Source: an uncultured bacterium
GTDB taxonomy: Bacteria; Cyanobacteriota; Vampirovibrionia; Gastranaerophilales; Gastranaerophilaceae
NCBI GenBank assembly: GCA_902788575.1
Contig: CADAKY010000002.1
Location: 1-64,000 of the forward strand
DNA: 64,000 bases
Direction: 5' to 3'
The notes below the pieces were generated by a model. That model was not told where the DNA came from. It was given only the letters and a program-made list of their open reading frames with translations, and did not search any database. Below are positions 48,102 through 58,141 of this stretch, piece by piece (the stretch's first letter is position 1; the number at the start of each line of letters is the position of its first letter). The position numbers were made by a program, and so were the translations under genes.

Positions 48102-49364
48102 CTATTTAGCAAAAAATTCTTGATATGCGTTTAAATTTTCAGTGAATTTTCTTGCTGTAATAACTGAAAGTATTTTGGTTGTTGCATCTTCTTCACTCAT
48201 ATTTTTTTCTTTCATAAGTATATCAATATAGTTTTTGATGTCGTTGTCGGATAATTTATTTTGTTTAATTTGTTTTAAAATTTCTACAGGTATGTCATTA
48301 TCTTTTGCAAATGCTTGCAAATTCTCTTCAATTTCATCTTCCGTTAGTGTTTGATTCCCTCTAAGGCGAATTTTATTATTATCACTGTTAAAGATGTTTG
48401 CAGAAACGTCAAATGACTCAAGCATTTCATCTGCCATTATTAATTCTTCTGATGTAATACTATGCTTGTCATCGTTTAATAATGCCATAGACATCAAATA
48501 TGCAGAGGCTTCTTTTGTAGATAAAGAATCATCATTATCATTATCAAGATTTATGATTCTGCTGACTACGCCATAATATAAATTTTCTTCTTCGGAGCCT
48601 TCTTCTAATGTTCCGGCTTTTGCTTTATTTGCCATTTCTTCCGCTTTAGATATTATTTCATCAGGTTTCATATCTTGCGCTTGATAATAGTCTATGAGTT
48701 TTCTATAAAACATTTCATTTACATCTACTTTACCGTTTCCGTCAATATCATAGGTTTCAACGTATTCTTTTCCAAACTGTAAATATGATGTTTTGATGTG
48801 ATTTAACATTTCTTCTTTTGCTTTTTCTTCTGCTTGCGTTTCTTCCATACCTTTTAATATATATTGTTGTTTTAGGTTTGCTATTGATGTATTACCAACG
48901 CGTGAATTTTTGTATTCTTGTGCTTTTTCTTGGCTTGCACAAAGTTCAAATGTATGATAGTCTAAACCTTTTGCATAGTTCTTTAATCTTGTCTCGATTA
49001 TTTCATCACTCAGTTTCTGTTTATTCTGTTTTGCTATATCAACCATTGTATTATATTTTGTTGCAAATCTTGTTTGATAACTTTTGTCATAATTGTTGTA
49101 ATTCGGAAATACAGATTTTAAAACGTTAATCGTATCTTTATCTTTGTATTTGCTATTTTCATCAAAAGGTGTAAATTCTTCTTCCGCAGTTTTTTCTTGT
49201 GCGGCAGGTTGCTGTGTTTCTATAGGAGTTTCGGTAGTTTCTTGTTCATTCCATACAGAATTAGGTTTAGTGGTTGGTGCTTTTGTTGCGCTGCCTGATA
49301 CAGTTCCTAATGTTCCCAATAGGAGTGAAAAACCCGTATTTACATATAATTCAGCATTTTTCAC
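48102..49364 (-). CDS. EF-hand protein of unknown role
   Basis: A roughly 420-residue helical protein with a clear EF-hand loop DIDGNGKVDVNE and a second, DNDNDDSLSTKE, so calcium binding is likely. A short hydrophobic stretch near the N terminus (NTGFSLLLGTLGTVSG) precedes a Thr/Glu/Gln-rich linker. The GTG at 49364 is preferred because GAGGT lies five bases upstream; an ATG at 49376 overlaps that site and would add four residues. The promoter resembles the shared design, keeping the TGTAAAG/TGTAACAA pair and TATATATA but not GGCAATTTTT. Confidence 0.72.
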   Translation of the reverse strand: MKNAELYVNTGFSLLLGTLGTVSGSATKAPTTKPNSVWNEQETTETPIETQQPAAQEKTAEEEFTPFDENSKYKDKDTINVLKSVFPNYNNYDKSYQTRFATKYNTMVDIAKQNKQKLSDEIIETRLKNYAKGLDYHTFELCASQEKAQEYKNSRVGNTSIANLKQQYILKGMEETQAEEKAKEEMLNHIKTSYLQFGKEYVETYDIDGNGKVDVNEMFYRKLIDYYQAQDMKPDEIISKAEEMANKAKAGTLEEGSEEENLYYGVVSRIINLDNDNDDSLSTKEASAYLMSMALLNDDKHSITSEELIMADEMLESFDVSANIFNSDNNKIRLRGNQTLTEDEIEENLQAFAKDNDIPVEILKQIKQNKLSDNDIKNYIDILMKEKNMSEEDATTKILSVITARKFTENLNAYQEFFAK

Positions 49365-49386
49365 TATACACCTCATTAATATCTTA

Positions 49387-49453
49387 CATATATATAAAGT
49401 TTTTTTGAAACCCGCGATTTCACATGGTTTTAGGTTTGTTACAAAACTTTACA
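49387..49453 (-). promoter_or_regulatory. Variant of the shared-design promoter
   Basis: Minus strand: TGTAAAGTTTTGTAACA (49437-49453), identical over 17 bases to the copy at 44808, and ACTTTATATATATG (49387-49400). The GGCAATTTTT element is replaced by GTGAAATCGCG. Confidence 0.5.
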
Positions 49454-49470
49454 TTGATTAATCACTCAAT

Positions 49471-49499
49471 TTGATATTTACCACTTTTCTGTGTATACT
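49471..49499 (+). promoter_or_regulatory. Sigma-70 promoter of glyQ
   Basis: TTGATA (49471-49476), 17-base spacer, TATACT (49494-49499). The leader of about 60 bases holds a CGGATT/AATCCG hairpin and AGGAAA before the ATG. Confidence 0.65.
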
Positions 49500-49567
49500 T
49501 ATTAAGTGTAAATTTTACAATATAGTAGGTCGGATTGAATAATCCGGCAGAAGCATAGGAAATAGAA

Positions 49568-50440
49568 ATGGCGCTAAATTTTCAAGATTTAATTATTAAT
49601 TTGTCACGTTTTTGGTCTGAATACGGTTGTATAATTCAACAGCCTTATGATATCGAAAAAGGTGCTTCTACAATGAACCCTGCAACTTTTTTGAGAGCTT
49701 TGGGGCCTGAACCTTGGCAAACTGCAATGGTAGAACCTTGCAGACGTCCTACTGATGCAAGATATGGTGAAAACCCGAACAGGCTGGGACATTATTTTCA
49801 GTATCAGGTTATTCTAAAACCGTCTCCTGACAATGCTCAAGAACTTTATTTAAAGAGTCTTGAGGCTATGGGTATCGATTTATCAAAGCATGATGTGAGA
49901 TTTGTTGAAGATAACTGGGAATCTCCGACACTTGGCGCAGCCGGTGTAGGTTGGGAAGTTTGGCTTGACGGTATGGAAATTACTCAGTTTACATATTTCC
50001 AGCAGGTAGGCGGATTAGAGGTTAAGCCTGTTGCTTTGGAAATTACGTACGGTTTAGAGAGAATTGCCATGTATATTCAAAACAAAGAATCTGTATTTGA
50101 TATTATGTGGAACAATACCTTAAAGTACGGTGATATTTACCTTCAGAACGAAATTGAACAGTCAAAATACAATTTTGAATATTCTGACGCAGACAGATTA
50201 TTTAAACTTTTTGATGCATATCAGGCAGAAGTTGATAACTGTGTAAAGGCAGAACTTGTTCTTCCCGCTTATGATTATGTTCTAAAGTGTTCACATACTT
50301 TTAACCTTCTTGATGCAAGAGGAGTAATCTCAAAAGACGAACGTATAAACTTTATAAACAGAGTTCGTACGATGGCTTCAGCAGTTGCAAAGCTTTACGT
50401 AGAGCAACGCGAGAAGTTAGGATTCCCTCTTTGCAAGTAA
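49568..50440 (+). CDS. glyQ: Glycyl-tRNA synthetase alpha subunit
   Basis: Catalytic subunit of the heterotetrameric bacterial glycyl-tRNA synthetase. The 290 residues show [69 protein letters not shown] and the motif-3 region [13 protein letters not shown]. The beta subunit gene glyS normally follows glyQ but here an amino-acid permease does, so glyS must be elsewhere. Confidence 0.97.
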   Translation: MALNFQDLIINLSRFWSEYGCIIQQPYDIEKGASTMNPATFLRALGPEPWQTAMVEPCRRPTDARYGENPNRLGHYFQYQVILKPSPDNAQELYLKSLEAMGIDLSKHDVRFVEDNWESPTLGAAGVGWEVWLDGMEITQFTYFQQVGGLEVKPVALEITYGLERIAMYIQNKESVFDIMWNNTLKYGDIYLQNEIEQSKYNFEYSDADRLFKLFDAYQAEVDNCVKAELVLPAYDYVLKCSHTFNLLDARGVISKDERINFINRVRTMASAVAKLYVEQREKLGFPLCK

Positions 50441-50460
50441 AGGCACTAGGGTACTAAGAA

Positions 50461-50518
50461 TATAGGTCGGGTTTCAACCCGACAAAAACTTTATTGTCGG
50501 GTTGAAACCCGACCTATA
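50461..50518. repeat. Perfect 25-bp inverted repeat
   Basis: Arms at 50461-50485 and 50494-50518 are exact reverse complements around an 8-base centre. Each arm is itself a near-palindrome, GTCGGGTT-TC-AACCCGAC, so the element can form one long hairpin or two small ones. No T-run follows, so it is not a typical terminator. It resembles REP-type palindromic elements. Confidence 0.75.
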
Positions 50519-50609
50519 ATTACTAACCGGTATAGTAAAAACAACAAGTGATAGTTTAAAATAACTTTTCACTTTCCACTTTCCACTCAAAAAAACGAAA
50601 GGACCACGA

Positions 50610-52178
50610 ATGACATTATTACAAAACCTGCTAAAAAGAAAAAATCCTGACGATGCAATTGCAAATGCGGCAAAGGGTGGACTTGCAAAGACTTTGACTG
50701 CTTGGGATTTGATTATTTTAGGTGTTGGTGCGATTATTGGTTCGGGGATTTTTGCTGTTGTGGGTATTGCGGCAGCCGGTTCTGCTGACGGAGCAACTCC
50801 GGGGGCTGGTCCTGCGCTAATTTTATCAATGATTGTTGCAGCTATTGCGTGTGTATTTTCAGCATTATGTTTTAGTGAATTTGCTTCTATGATTCCGGTT
50901 GCGGGCGGTGCTTATGCCTATGCGTTTGCAACACTGGGTGAATTTGCGGCTTGGATTGTCGGATGGATTTTAATGCTGGAATATGTTATAGCTTTTATTG
51001 CGGTATCTTGCGCGTGGGCAAATTATGTTGTTCAATTTTTGAAGGGGTTTGAATTTCTACCGTCATTCATTTCCAATCCGCCGATTTGGCTTGTGAGTGA
51101 TTTCAGAAGTGCTGTTAATACTCTTTCTGCACAGGGAACGGATTGGCATTCGGTTATTCCTACCGTGTTTGGACTGCCGATTAGTATAAATCTTCCTGCG
51201 GTTTTGATAATTTTAGCGATAACATTAATTCTGATAAAAGGTACAAAAGATTCAAGTAAAATGGCGGCAATAATGGTTGCTTTAAAGCTTGGAGTAATCG
51301 GAATTTTTATATTGACGGGCTTGTTTTATATACAGCCTTCTAACTGGACTCCTTTTGCGCCAAACGGGGCAAGCGGTGTATTTATGGGTGCATTTATAAT
51401 CTTTTTTGCATACATCGGATTTGATGCACTTTCAACTGCGGCAGAAGAATGTAAGAATCCTCAAAAGGATTTGCCGATAGGGATTATCGGTTCTCTGGTT
51501 GTAACAACAATTGTTTACACTCTTGTGGCACTTGTGCTTACAGGTATTTATAAAACACAGGGTTCTGTTGATGCAGGATTCTTGAGTGCGCCTATGGCAT
51601 TTTCAATTACAAATGTTACGACAGGATGGGTTGCAAGAGCGATACCGGGATTCATTTCAATTGGTGTAATTGCAGGTATGACATCCGTTCTTTTGGTTAT
51701 GGAAATGGCAGCGACAAGAATTCTTTATGCAATGAGTCGTGACCACTTTTTACCGAAAGCGTTCCAAAAATTACATCCCAAATTCAATACTCCGCACATT
51801 TTAACGTGGACGGTTTGTATAATTTCAATATTCGGAACTTTGACGTTGAACTTGGATTCTGCGGCAGCTTTATGCAACTTCGGAACGTTCACATCATTTA
51901 TAATAGTTTGTGTTGCTATATTAATTTTGAGAAAAATCGACCCTGAAAGACCTCGCCCATTCAAAGTCCCTCTTTGTCCTTGGACACCTATTGCGGGAAT
52001 TCTTTGCTGTGGCGGATTGATGGTATTTTCTATGGTAACTGCAAGCGGCAGCTCCGCAACACTTTCAACAGAATTATTTATAGCGTGGATTATAATGGGT
52101 GCATTGATTTATGCATCATACGGATACAGAAAAAACAGAATAGCGGAAAAAGAAATAGCAAATGAATCAGATAATTAA
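50610..52178 (+). CDS. APC-family amino acid permease
   Basis: A 522-residue amino acid-polyamine-organocation transporter with about 12-14 membrane helices. The first helix carries the substrate-binding glycine signature LIILGVGAIIGSGIFAVVG, and FIIFFAYIGFDALSTAAEECKNPQKDLPIGI is the conserved consensus of the cationic-amino-acid-transporter-like branch. Specificity cannot be assigned. AAAGGA precedes the ATG. Its 3' end overlaps a paralogue by 17 bases. Confidence 0.9.
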   Translation: MTLLQNLLKRKNPDDAIANAAKGGLAKTLTAWDLIILGVGAIIGSGIFAVVGIAAAGSADGATPGAGPALILSMIVAAIACVFSALCFSEFASMIPVAGGAYAYAFATLGEFAAWIVGWILMLEYVIAFIAVSCAWANYVVQFLKGFEFLPSFISNPPIWLVSDFRSAVNTLSAQGTDWHSVIPTVFGLPISINLPAVLIILAITLILIKGTKDSSKMAAIMVALKLGVIGIFILTGLFYIQPSNWTPFAPNGASGVFMGAFIIFFAYIGFDALSTAAEECKNPQKDLPIGIIGSLVVTTIVYTLVALVLTGIYKTQGSVDAGFLSAPMAFSITNVTTGWVARAIPGFISIGVIAGMTSVLLVMEMAATRILYAMSRDHFLPKAFQKLHPKFNTPHILTWTVCIISIFGTLTLNLDSAAALCNFGTFTSFIIVCVAILILRKIDPERPRPFKVPLCPWTPIAGILCCGGLMVFSMVTASGSSATLSTELFIAWIIMGALIYASYGYRKNRIAEKEIANESDN

Positions 52179-53697
52179 AAACTTATTAAAATGTAAAAGT
52201 CCTCAGGAATTGATTGAGGAAGGCGAAAAGTCGGAATTAAAGAAAACGCTCAATGCATTCGATTTAATTATATTGGGTATAGGTGCGGTTGTAGGAACAG
52301 GCATTTTTACTATTATAGGAAGCGCGATTGTAGGCTCATCAGACGGAGCAGGTGCAGGTACGGCAGTTGTAATATCAATGCTTTTGGCGGCAATTGCGAG
52401 TGTGTTTTCAGCGTTATCATATTCTGAAATCGCTTCTATGATTCCTGTTGCGGGAAGTGCTTATACATATACCTATGCAACAATGGGCGAATTTATGGCT
52501 TGGATGGTTGGCTGGATTCTTATGCTTGAATACGCAATCGGAAATATTACTGTTGCGAGTGCATGGACAGGGTATTTTGTTCAGTTTTTGAAAGGATTTA
52601 AACACATTCTTCCCGCATTTGTCGTTAATTGTCCCCTTTGGCTCAGAAATGATTACAGAACGATGTATGAAATTTGTAATAAATACGGCTGGGATGTTCA
52701 TGATAAAATGCCGTTTTTGAATTTGCCGTTTGGATTGGAGATTCCGATAGCAATTAATATTCCTGCAATAGCAATTGTATTTATTCTTACTTTACTCTTG
52801 ATTAAAGGAGTAAAAGAATCTACAAAAGTTGCAACAATAATGGTTGGCGTAAATATGTTCATTATTGTTTCGTTTATCTTGGTAGGTTCTTTTTACGTAA
52901 AACCTGAACATTGGGGGGTAAATTTAGCAACATTTGCACCAAACGGTATAGAAGGAATTTTTTCCGGTGCGTTTATAATATTCTTTGCATATATTGGGTT
53001 TGATGCTGTTTCAACAGCAGCAGAGGAAACAAAAAATCCTCAAAGAGATTTGCCGATTGCGATTATGGGAACACTTTTGATTTGTACCGTTTTGTATGTA
53101 TGTGCAGCACTTGTTCTGACAGGAATTGTTCCTTTTAACGCAATTGATACACAAGCCCCGCTTGCACATGCAATGAGATTTATCGGAATGAACTGGTATG
53201 CCGGATTGTTATCTGTGGGTGCATTGTGCGCATTAACTTCAGTTCTTTTGATTTATCAGCTTGGAACGACAAGAATTTTGTGGGCAATGAGCAGGGACAA
53301 TTTTCTCCCTAAATCTTTAAATGCAGTTCATAAAAAATACAAAACGCCTCACGTTATGACTTGGATTTCAGGTCTTGTTGTTATAATTTGTGCGTTGTTT
53401 ATGGACTTGAATTTATCGGCAGAACTTTGTAATTTTGGTACATTTACATCATTTATTATAATTTGTATTGCGGTTTTGATTTTGAGAAAAACAGAACCGA
53501 ATAGACATCGTCCTTTCAAGGTTCCTTTCTGTCCTTGGTTCCCGATTCTGGGAATATTGACTTGCCTTGCTTTGATGTATTGTAAATTCTCAGCAAAAGC
53601 TACATCGGCATTTTATTTCTTAATATGGCTTTTGATAGGTGTGGTAATTTATGCCGCATACAGTTACAAATCTAAACGTCAGGAAGAAAATGGTTAA
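52162..53697 (+). CDS. APC-family amino acid permease, tandem paralogue
   Basis: A 511-residue transporter clearly duplicated from the upstream gene: the first helix reads LIILGIGAVVGTGIFTIIG, and FIIFFAYIGFDAVSTAAEETKNPQRDLPIAI and LCNFGTFTSFIIICIAVLILRKTEPNRHRPFKVPFCPW repeat the neighbour's sequence with changes. It differs mainly in the loop near residues 140-180. Coupled translation by a 17-base overlap suggests joint expression, perhaps with different substrates. Confidence 0.9.
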   Translation: MNQIIKNLLKCKSPQELIEEGEKSELKKTLNAFDLIILGIGAVVGTGIFTIIGSAIVGSSDGAGAGTAVVISMLLAAIASVFSALSYSEIASMIPVAGSAYTYTYATMGEFMAWMVGWILMLEYAIGNITVASAWTGYFVQFLKGFKHILPAFVVNCPLWLRNDYRTMYEICNKYGWDVHDKMPFLNLPFGLEIPIAINIPAIAIVFILTLLLIKGVKESTKVATIMVGVNMFIIVSFILVGSFYVKPEHWGVNLATFAPNGIEGIFSGAFIIFFAYIGFDAVSTAAEETKNPQRDLPIAIMGTLLICTVLYVCAALVLTGIVPFNAIDTQAPLAHAMRFIGMNWYAGLLSVGALCALTSVLLIYQLGTTRILWAMSRDNFLPKSLNAVHKKYKTPHVMTWISGLVVIICALFMDLNLSAELCNFGTFTSFIIICIAVLILRKTEPNRHRPFKVPFCPWFPILGILTCLALMYCKFSAKATSAFYFLIWLLIGVVIYAAYSYKSKRQEENG

Positions 53698-53755
53698 TTG
53701 GTATCAATAATTATCCCTTCTTCCACTGAATATCGATTCGTGCTATAATTAACCT

Positions 53756-54817
53756 ATGAAGCGATTTTTTAAGAAAATATTTTCATTATTATTGCTGGTT
53801 TGTGCAGTATATTTGATTTATTACTTCTGTCATCCGTGGATAGAGAGACAGGTTTTAAAAGTTAAGGGTATTTATTATATTCATAAAGGTGATCAGGCTT
53901 ATTCTCAGGATAATATGGCTAAAACTCTGGAATTTTATAACAGAGGTTTGAATCTTTTCCCCGGACATTATGAGGCTTGGTTCAATTTAGGCAATATTTA
54001 TGCTGTGTATGAGGATTATTATTCAGCGGTTGATGCTTATACAAATGCAATAAAATATAATCCGAAATTTGTTATGGCAAGAATGAACCTCGGAATTGTT
54101 TACTCAGAGGATTTGGGATTTTTTGATGAAGCAATAGAACAATTTGATACAATTACGGAAATCAAATTGTTTAAGCTCTGGATTCCTTTTGTATACAGTA
54201 ATGTTAAGAGTATAAGAGCTAACAGAGGGATTGCTTATTTCAATAAGGGTGTAGCTTATAAACAAAAAGCAATGTACCTGCCTTATGAAAAAAAATATCT
54301 TGCATATCAGTATTTGGGTGAAGCGATAGAGGCATATACTAATGCATTAAAGATTCTAAAAAAGAACTATGATATATTGTACAACAGAGCTGTAGCGCAT
54401 CATTTGAGAGGAGAGTATTCGGAAGCCGGACTTGATTATTGTAAAGCAATAGAGTTGGAGCCGATGAAATTTGAGGCGCATTACAATTTGGCAGTGCTTT
54501 TAAGACACACCCACCATTATCGTGAATCTATAAGCGAACTTGAGAAAGCTGCTTTATTAATTACGGAATCTAAAGATTCAAGCGAATTACAGACGGCATA
54601 TATATTTAATCTTCTTAATGAAGTTTCCAGGAAATTTATGACAAGTGACGACTACGGAACACAAAAACTTACTGATGAACCGAAAAACGGTCTGAGCTAT
54701 ACGTATATTAATGGGAAAATTGTAGCGGATGATGAGTTTGATAAAGCAATGGTTAAGAATTTTAAAACCTGCGCAGGATATGAGACATTTAAATATGAGA
54801 AAGATGAAGAGTTTTGA
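53756..54817 (+). CDS. Membrane-anchored TPR protein
   Basis: A 353-residue protein with one N-terminal membrane helix (about 8-26) followed by some seven TPR-like units, for example AWFNLGNIYAVYEDYYSAVDAYTNAIKYNPKF. The C-terminal 60 residues are not TPR. The start is directly behind an extended -10 box TGCTATAAT, six bases from the ATG, with no ribosome binding site, so the mRNA is probably leaderless. It is coupled (TGATG) to the GGDEF gene, suggesting a shared pathway. Confidence 0.8.
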   Translation: MKRFFKKIFSLLLLVCAVYLIYYFCHPWIERQVLKVKGIYYIHKGDQAYSQDNMAKTLEFYNRGLNLFPGHYEAWFNLGNIYAVYEDYYSAVDAYTNAIKYNPKFVMARMNLGIVYSEDLGFFDEAIEQFDTITEIKLFKLWIPFVYSNVKSIRANRGIAYFNKGVAYKQKAMYLPYEKKYLAYQYLGEAIEAYTNALKILKKNYDILYNRAVAHHLRGEYSEAGLDYCKAIELEPMKFEAHYNLAVLLRHTHHYRESISELEKAALLITESKDSSELQTAYIFNLLNEVSRKFMTSDDYGTQKLTDEPKNGLSYTYINGKIVADDEFDKAMVKNFKTCAGYETFKYEKDEEF

Positions 54818-56211
54818 TGGAAAATTTGTATTTTTTATCTAAAGTATCTGATATATTAAATAAAGAAATAGATGCTAAGGATTTAAGTGTAAAACTGAAA
54901 TCGCTTTTGGATGAGTCTGTAAAAGAACTTAATATTTATATTTTTGATAATGTGACATCTACAATAAGAGATTGTGTTGATAATTGGCGAATTTTGGAAG
55001 AGGATTCGGAAATTTACAGTTTGTTTGAACAAATAAAAGGGCATGATTTTGTAATAAATTCAAAAGCGTACAAACTTCCTCCTTCGGTAAGCGAAATGAC
55101 ACTGAAAATTTCTTCTTTGTATATGCCTATTATCAGAAATGAAAAGGTTTTTGGCTTGATTGAATTAAAAATGGAAGAAAATCATTCTTCTAATATGGAA
55201 TTTTTATTTTTGATGAAAATCTTTTCTTCTCAGATATCACTTAAATTACAGAATATTTTTCTTGATGAGCAGTCTAAAATAAATGTGGATTTTCATGATT
55301 CAATGAAAAATATCGCAAAAATTATTGAAACACAGTATGAGCTTAATTATATAGTGCCATTGATTGGTGAAATGCTTGACAGATTTATATCAGATCATTT
55401 GATTTATGTCTTCCTTAAAAAGAGTGAAGGGTTTAGCTTGGTTTGGCCAAAAGCTTGTAATGATGCAAGGGTGTATGAAGCACTTGAACAGCTTACTCCC
55501 GAAACTGAATACATACTAACAAACAACGATAAAATTGGCGCATTTCCGCTTGTTTCTGAGGGTGAAATTACAGGGTGTATAGTTGCAAGAAGTACGCTCG
55601 ATAATCTTTCTAAGCGCGATATAAGTTATCTTGAACAGCTTACCCGTCAGTCTGCAATTACAATAAATAGAGCCAATGCATATTCTAAAATTTTGCAATA
55701 CGCTACAATTGATGCACTTACGAATCTTAATAACAGACGTCAGTTCGAAATTCGTTTAAAACAAGAGATTGCAACAACTAAGCGTCAAAATAATCCGCTT
55801 TGCGCAATGATGATTGATATAGATTTCTTTAAAAAGGTTAATGATACTTACGGGCATGCAAGCGGTGATGCTGTATTAAGAGGAGTTGCACGTATTATAA
55901 AATCTGCTCTTCGTGAATCTGATATTCCTGCAAGATACGGAGGAGAAGAATTTGCAATACTTCTTCCTTATACACATATTGAAGAAGCGCAAATTGTTGG
56001 TGAACGTTTAAGAAAAGCCGTTGAATCTTCGTCGATTGCAATAGATGTTGAAGACGTTGATACTAAAGAAATTCAGGTTACAATAAGCATGGGGCTTGCA
56101 GAGTTTAATAAGACGGAAACCGGAGAAGAGTTGTTTGAAAGAGCAGACAGGGCTTTATATGAGGCAAAAACCTCCGGCAGAAATAAAGTTTGCTTGAATA
56201 TAGAAAAATAG
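54817..56211 (+). CDS. GAF-like diguanylate cyclase
   Basis: A 464-residue soluble protein: two GAF-like sensory regions (about 1-150 and 165-285) and a C-terminal GGDEF domain with active site RYGGEEFAILLP. An inhibition site RESD lies five residues before GGEEF. It should make cyclic di-GMP. The ATG overlaps the upstream TPR stop (TGATG); an adjacent TTG three bases upstream is not needed. It is the second cyclase in the window, with a GGDEF domain closely similar to that of the REC-GGDEF protein. Confidence 0.88.
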   Translation: MENLYFLSKVSDILNKEIDAKDLSVKLKSLLDESVKELNIYIFDNVTSTIRDCVDNWRILEEDSEIYSLFEQIKGHDFVINSKAYKLPPSVSEMTLKISSLYMPIIRNEKVFGLIELKMEENHSSNMEFLFLMKIFSSQISLKLQNIFLDEQSKINVDFHDSMKNIAKIIETQYELNYIVPLIGEMLDRFISDHLIYVFLKKSEGFSLVWPKACNDARVYEALEQLTPETEYILTNNDKIGAFPLVSEGEITGCIVARSTLDNLSKRDISYLEQLTRQSAITINRANAYSKILQYATIDALTNLNNRRQFEIRLKQEIATTKRQNNPLCAMMIDIDFFKKVNDTYGHASGDAVLRGVARIIKSALRESDIPARYGGEEFAILLPYTHIEEAQIVGERLRKAVESSSIAIDVEDVDTKEIQVTISMGLAEFNKTETGEELFERADRALYEAKTSGRNKVCLNIEK

Positions 56212-56279
56212 AGAATTATCCTGTCGGGGAAGAGGTTGGCGGAGATGATTCTTAAATACAAATGTGATATTCTTAATTT

Positions 56280-58094
56280 ATGAAAAAAATTTTTAGTATA
56301 ATTTTAATTTTAGTATTTGCGGGAATTGTTTTAAAATCTTGTATCAGAGCGGATATCCCTAGCGGATGTGATATAAAAAATACAAAACTCACGGATAATT
56401 CGGTTCAGTATCCTGAAGGACAAAAGAATGTAACAATTAACGGAGTAGATTATCTTCAGACTCAGGCGCCTGTCGGAAAATTTGGAGGAAAAATTGTAAT
56501 TTCCACAATAGGAGAAGGACCTAAAACTCTCAATCCTTGTAGTACGAAAGATGCAACATCATCTTCTATGGCAGGACTTTTGTATGACGGACTGGTTACG
56601 ACAAACCCTGTTACCGGTGAGGTTGAACCGTTACTGGCAAAATCCTTTGAAATAAACGGCAATGACTATATAATTCACTTAAGAAAAGGAATAAAATGGA
56701 CTGACGGCAATCCGATTACTGCGGATGATGTTATTTATACATATAAAGAAATCGTGTTTAAAGGACTTGGAAATCCTTCGGCGATGGATGCTATGACGGT
56801 TGAGGGCAAATTGCCCGAACTTGTAAAATTGGATGATTATACCGTAAAATATACTACATATAAACCATTTGCTCCATTTTTGCGGCAGCTTTCTTATCCG
56901 ATTGTTCCGAAACATTATTTCAAACCGTATTCTGACAAGGGTGCAAAGTCATTTGATACTTTTTTAAGCCCGAACACAAATCCTGAAAAAATCGTGTCAT
57001 CAGGAGCTTTTAAGCTTAAAGAATACGTTGCTGCTCAAAGGGTTATTTTTGAAAGAAACCCGAATTATTATAAAATTAATCTTGAAAATAAGCAGCTTCC
57101 TTATTTAGACAGACTGGTTTATTTGATAGTTGGTGATACAAATAATGAAATTCTTAAATTTGAAGCTAAAGAAATTGATGCACTTTCTTTAAGAGGCGAT
57201 AATGTTGCAAGATACAAAGAACGAGAAGATAATTCTGACTACAAAGTTTATAATCTGGGTGCTGATACAGGCACAATGTTTATTGCAATAAATTTGAACG
57301 ACAGAAAGAATGCACAGGGCAAATATTATGTTGAACCGAAAAAACAGCGCTGGTTCAGGAATAAAGAGTTTAGACGTGCAATAGATTGGGCAATTGACAG
57401 AAAAAGTATGGTTCAAAATATTGCTTTTGGTGTTGCAAAACCATTGTTTACATCAGAAAGTTTAAATTCAATTTATCTTAATAAAAAAATAAAGGGGCAC
57501 AATTATGACTCCAATAAAGCGCGGGAAATTCTTAAAAAAGCAGGTTTTAATAATAAAAACGGTATTTTGTACGATAATGACGGATATAAGGTTGAGTTTG
57601 ATTTGTATACCAATGCCGGAAACCTTGAACGTGAATCAATCGGGGTTATGATTAAACAAGATTTGGAAGATTTAGGGATGAAGGTTAATTTTAAACCGAT
57701 TGAGTTTAATTCTCTTGTTAATAAACTTACAAATACATATGACTGGGATATGGTTATAATGGGACTTACCGGTTCACCGCTTGAACCTCATGACGGTAAA
57801 AATGTTTGGACATCAACGGGCAGTTTGCATTTGTTCAACATGGGCGCGGGAGAAAATATTTATCCGTGGGAAAAAGAGTTGGATGAAATTTTTGAGCGTG
57901 GCGCTTTAAAACTCAGTTTTGAAGAAAGAAAACCGATTTATGACAGATATCAGGAAATTATTTCAGAAGAGAATCCGATAATATATCTTTATTCCCCGAT
58001 TAGAATTACTGCAATTCGCAAGAAGTTTGGCAATATTTTCCCGACACCTTTGAGCGGGTTGTTGTATAATCTGGATGAAATTTATATCAAATAA
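56280..58094 (+). CDS. Peptide-type ABC substrate-binding protein
   Basis: A 604-residue extracytoplasmic solute-binding protein of the oligopeptide/nickel family (SBP_bac_5). It starts with a lipoprotein-like signal (about 1-21, cysteine after VLKS), then the typical PKTLNPCSTKDATSSSMAGLLYDGLVT, WTDGNPITADDVIYTYKEI and RRAIDWAIDRKSMVQNIAFG-like stretches. The permease and ATPase genes are not adjacent, so it is an orphan component. No clear ribosome binding site precedes the ATG; GATATT lies eight bases before it. Confidence 0.88.
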   Translation: MKKIFSIILILVFAGIVLKSCIRADIPSGCDIKNTKLTDNSVQYPEGQKNVTINGVDYLQTQAPVGKFGGKIVISTIGEGPKTLNPCSTKDATSSSMAGLLYDGLVTTNPVTGEVEPLLAKSFEINGNDYIIHLRKGIKWTDGNPITADDVIYTYKEIVFKGLGNPSAMDAMTVEGKLPELVKLDDYTVKYTTYKPFAPFLRQLSYPIVPKHYFKPYSDKGAKSFDTFLSPNTNPEKIVSSGAFKLKEYVAAQRVIFERNPNYYKINLENKQLPYLDRLVYLIVGDTNNEILKFEAKEIDALSLRGDNVARYKEREDNSDYKVYNLGADTGTMFIAINLNDRKNAQGKYYVEPKKQRWFRNKEFRRAIDWAIDRKSMVQNIAFGVAKPLFTSESLNSIYLNKKIKGHNYDSNKAREILKKAGFNNKNGILYDNDGYKVEFDLYTNAGNLERESIGVMIKQDLEDLGMKVNFKPIEFNSLVNKLTNTYDWDMVIMGLTGSPLEPHDGKNVWTSTGSLHLFNMGAGENIYPWEKELDEIFERGALKLSFEERKPIYDRYQEIISEENPIIYLYSPIRITAIRKKFGNIFPTPLSGLLYNLDEIYIK

Positions 58095-58141
58095 TAATGA
58101 ATTTCTCTTGATTTTCACTGAAAAATCAGTAAAATAGTTAT

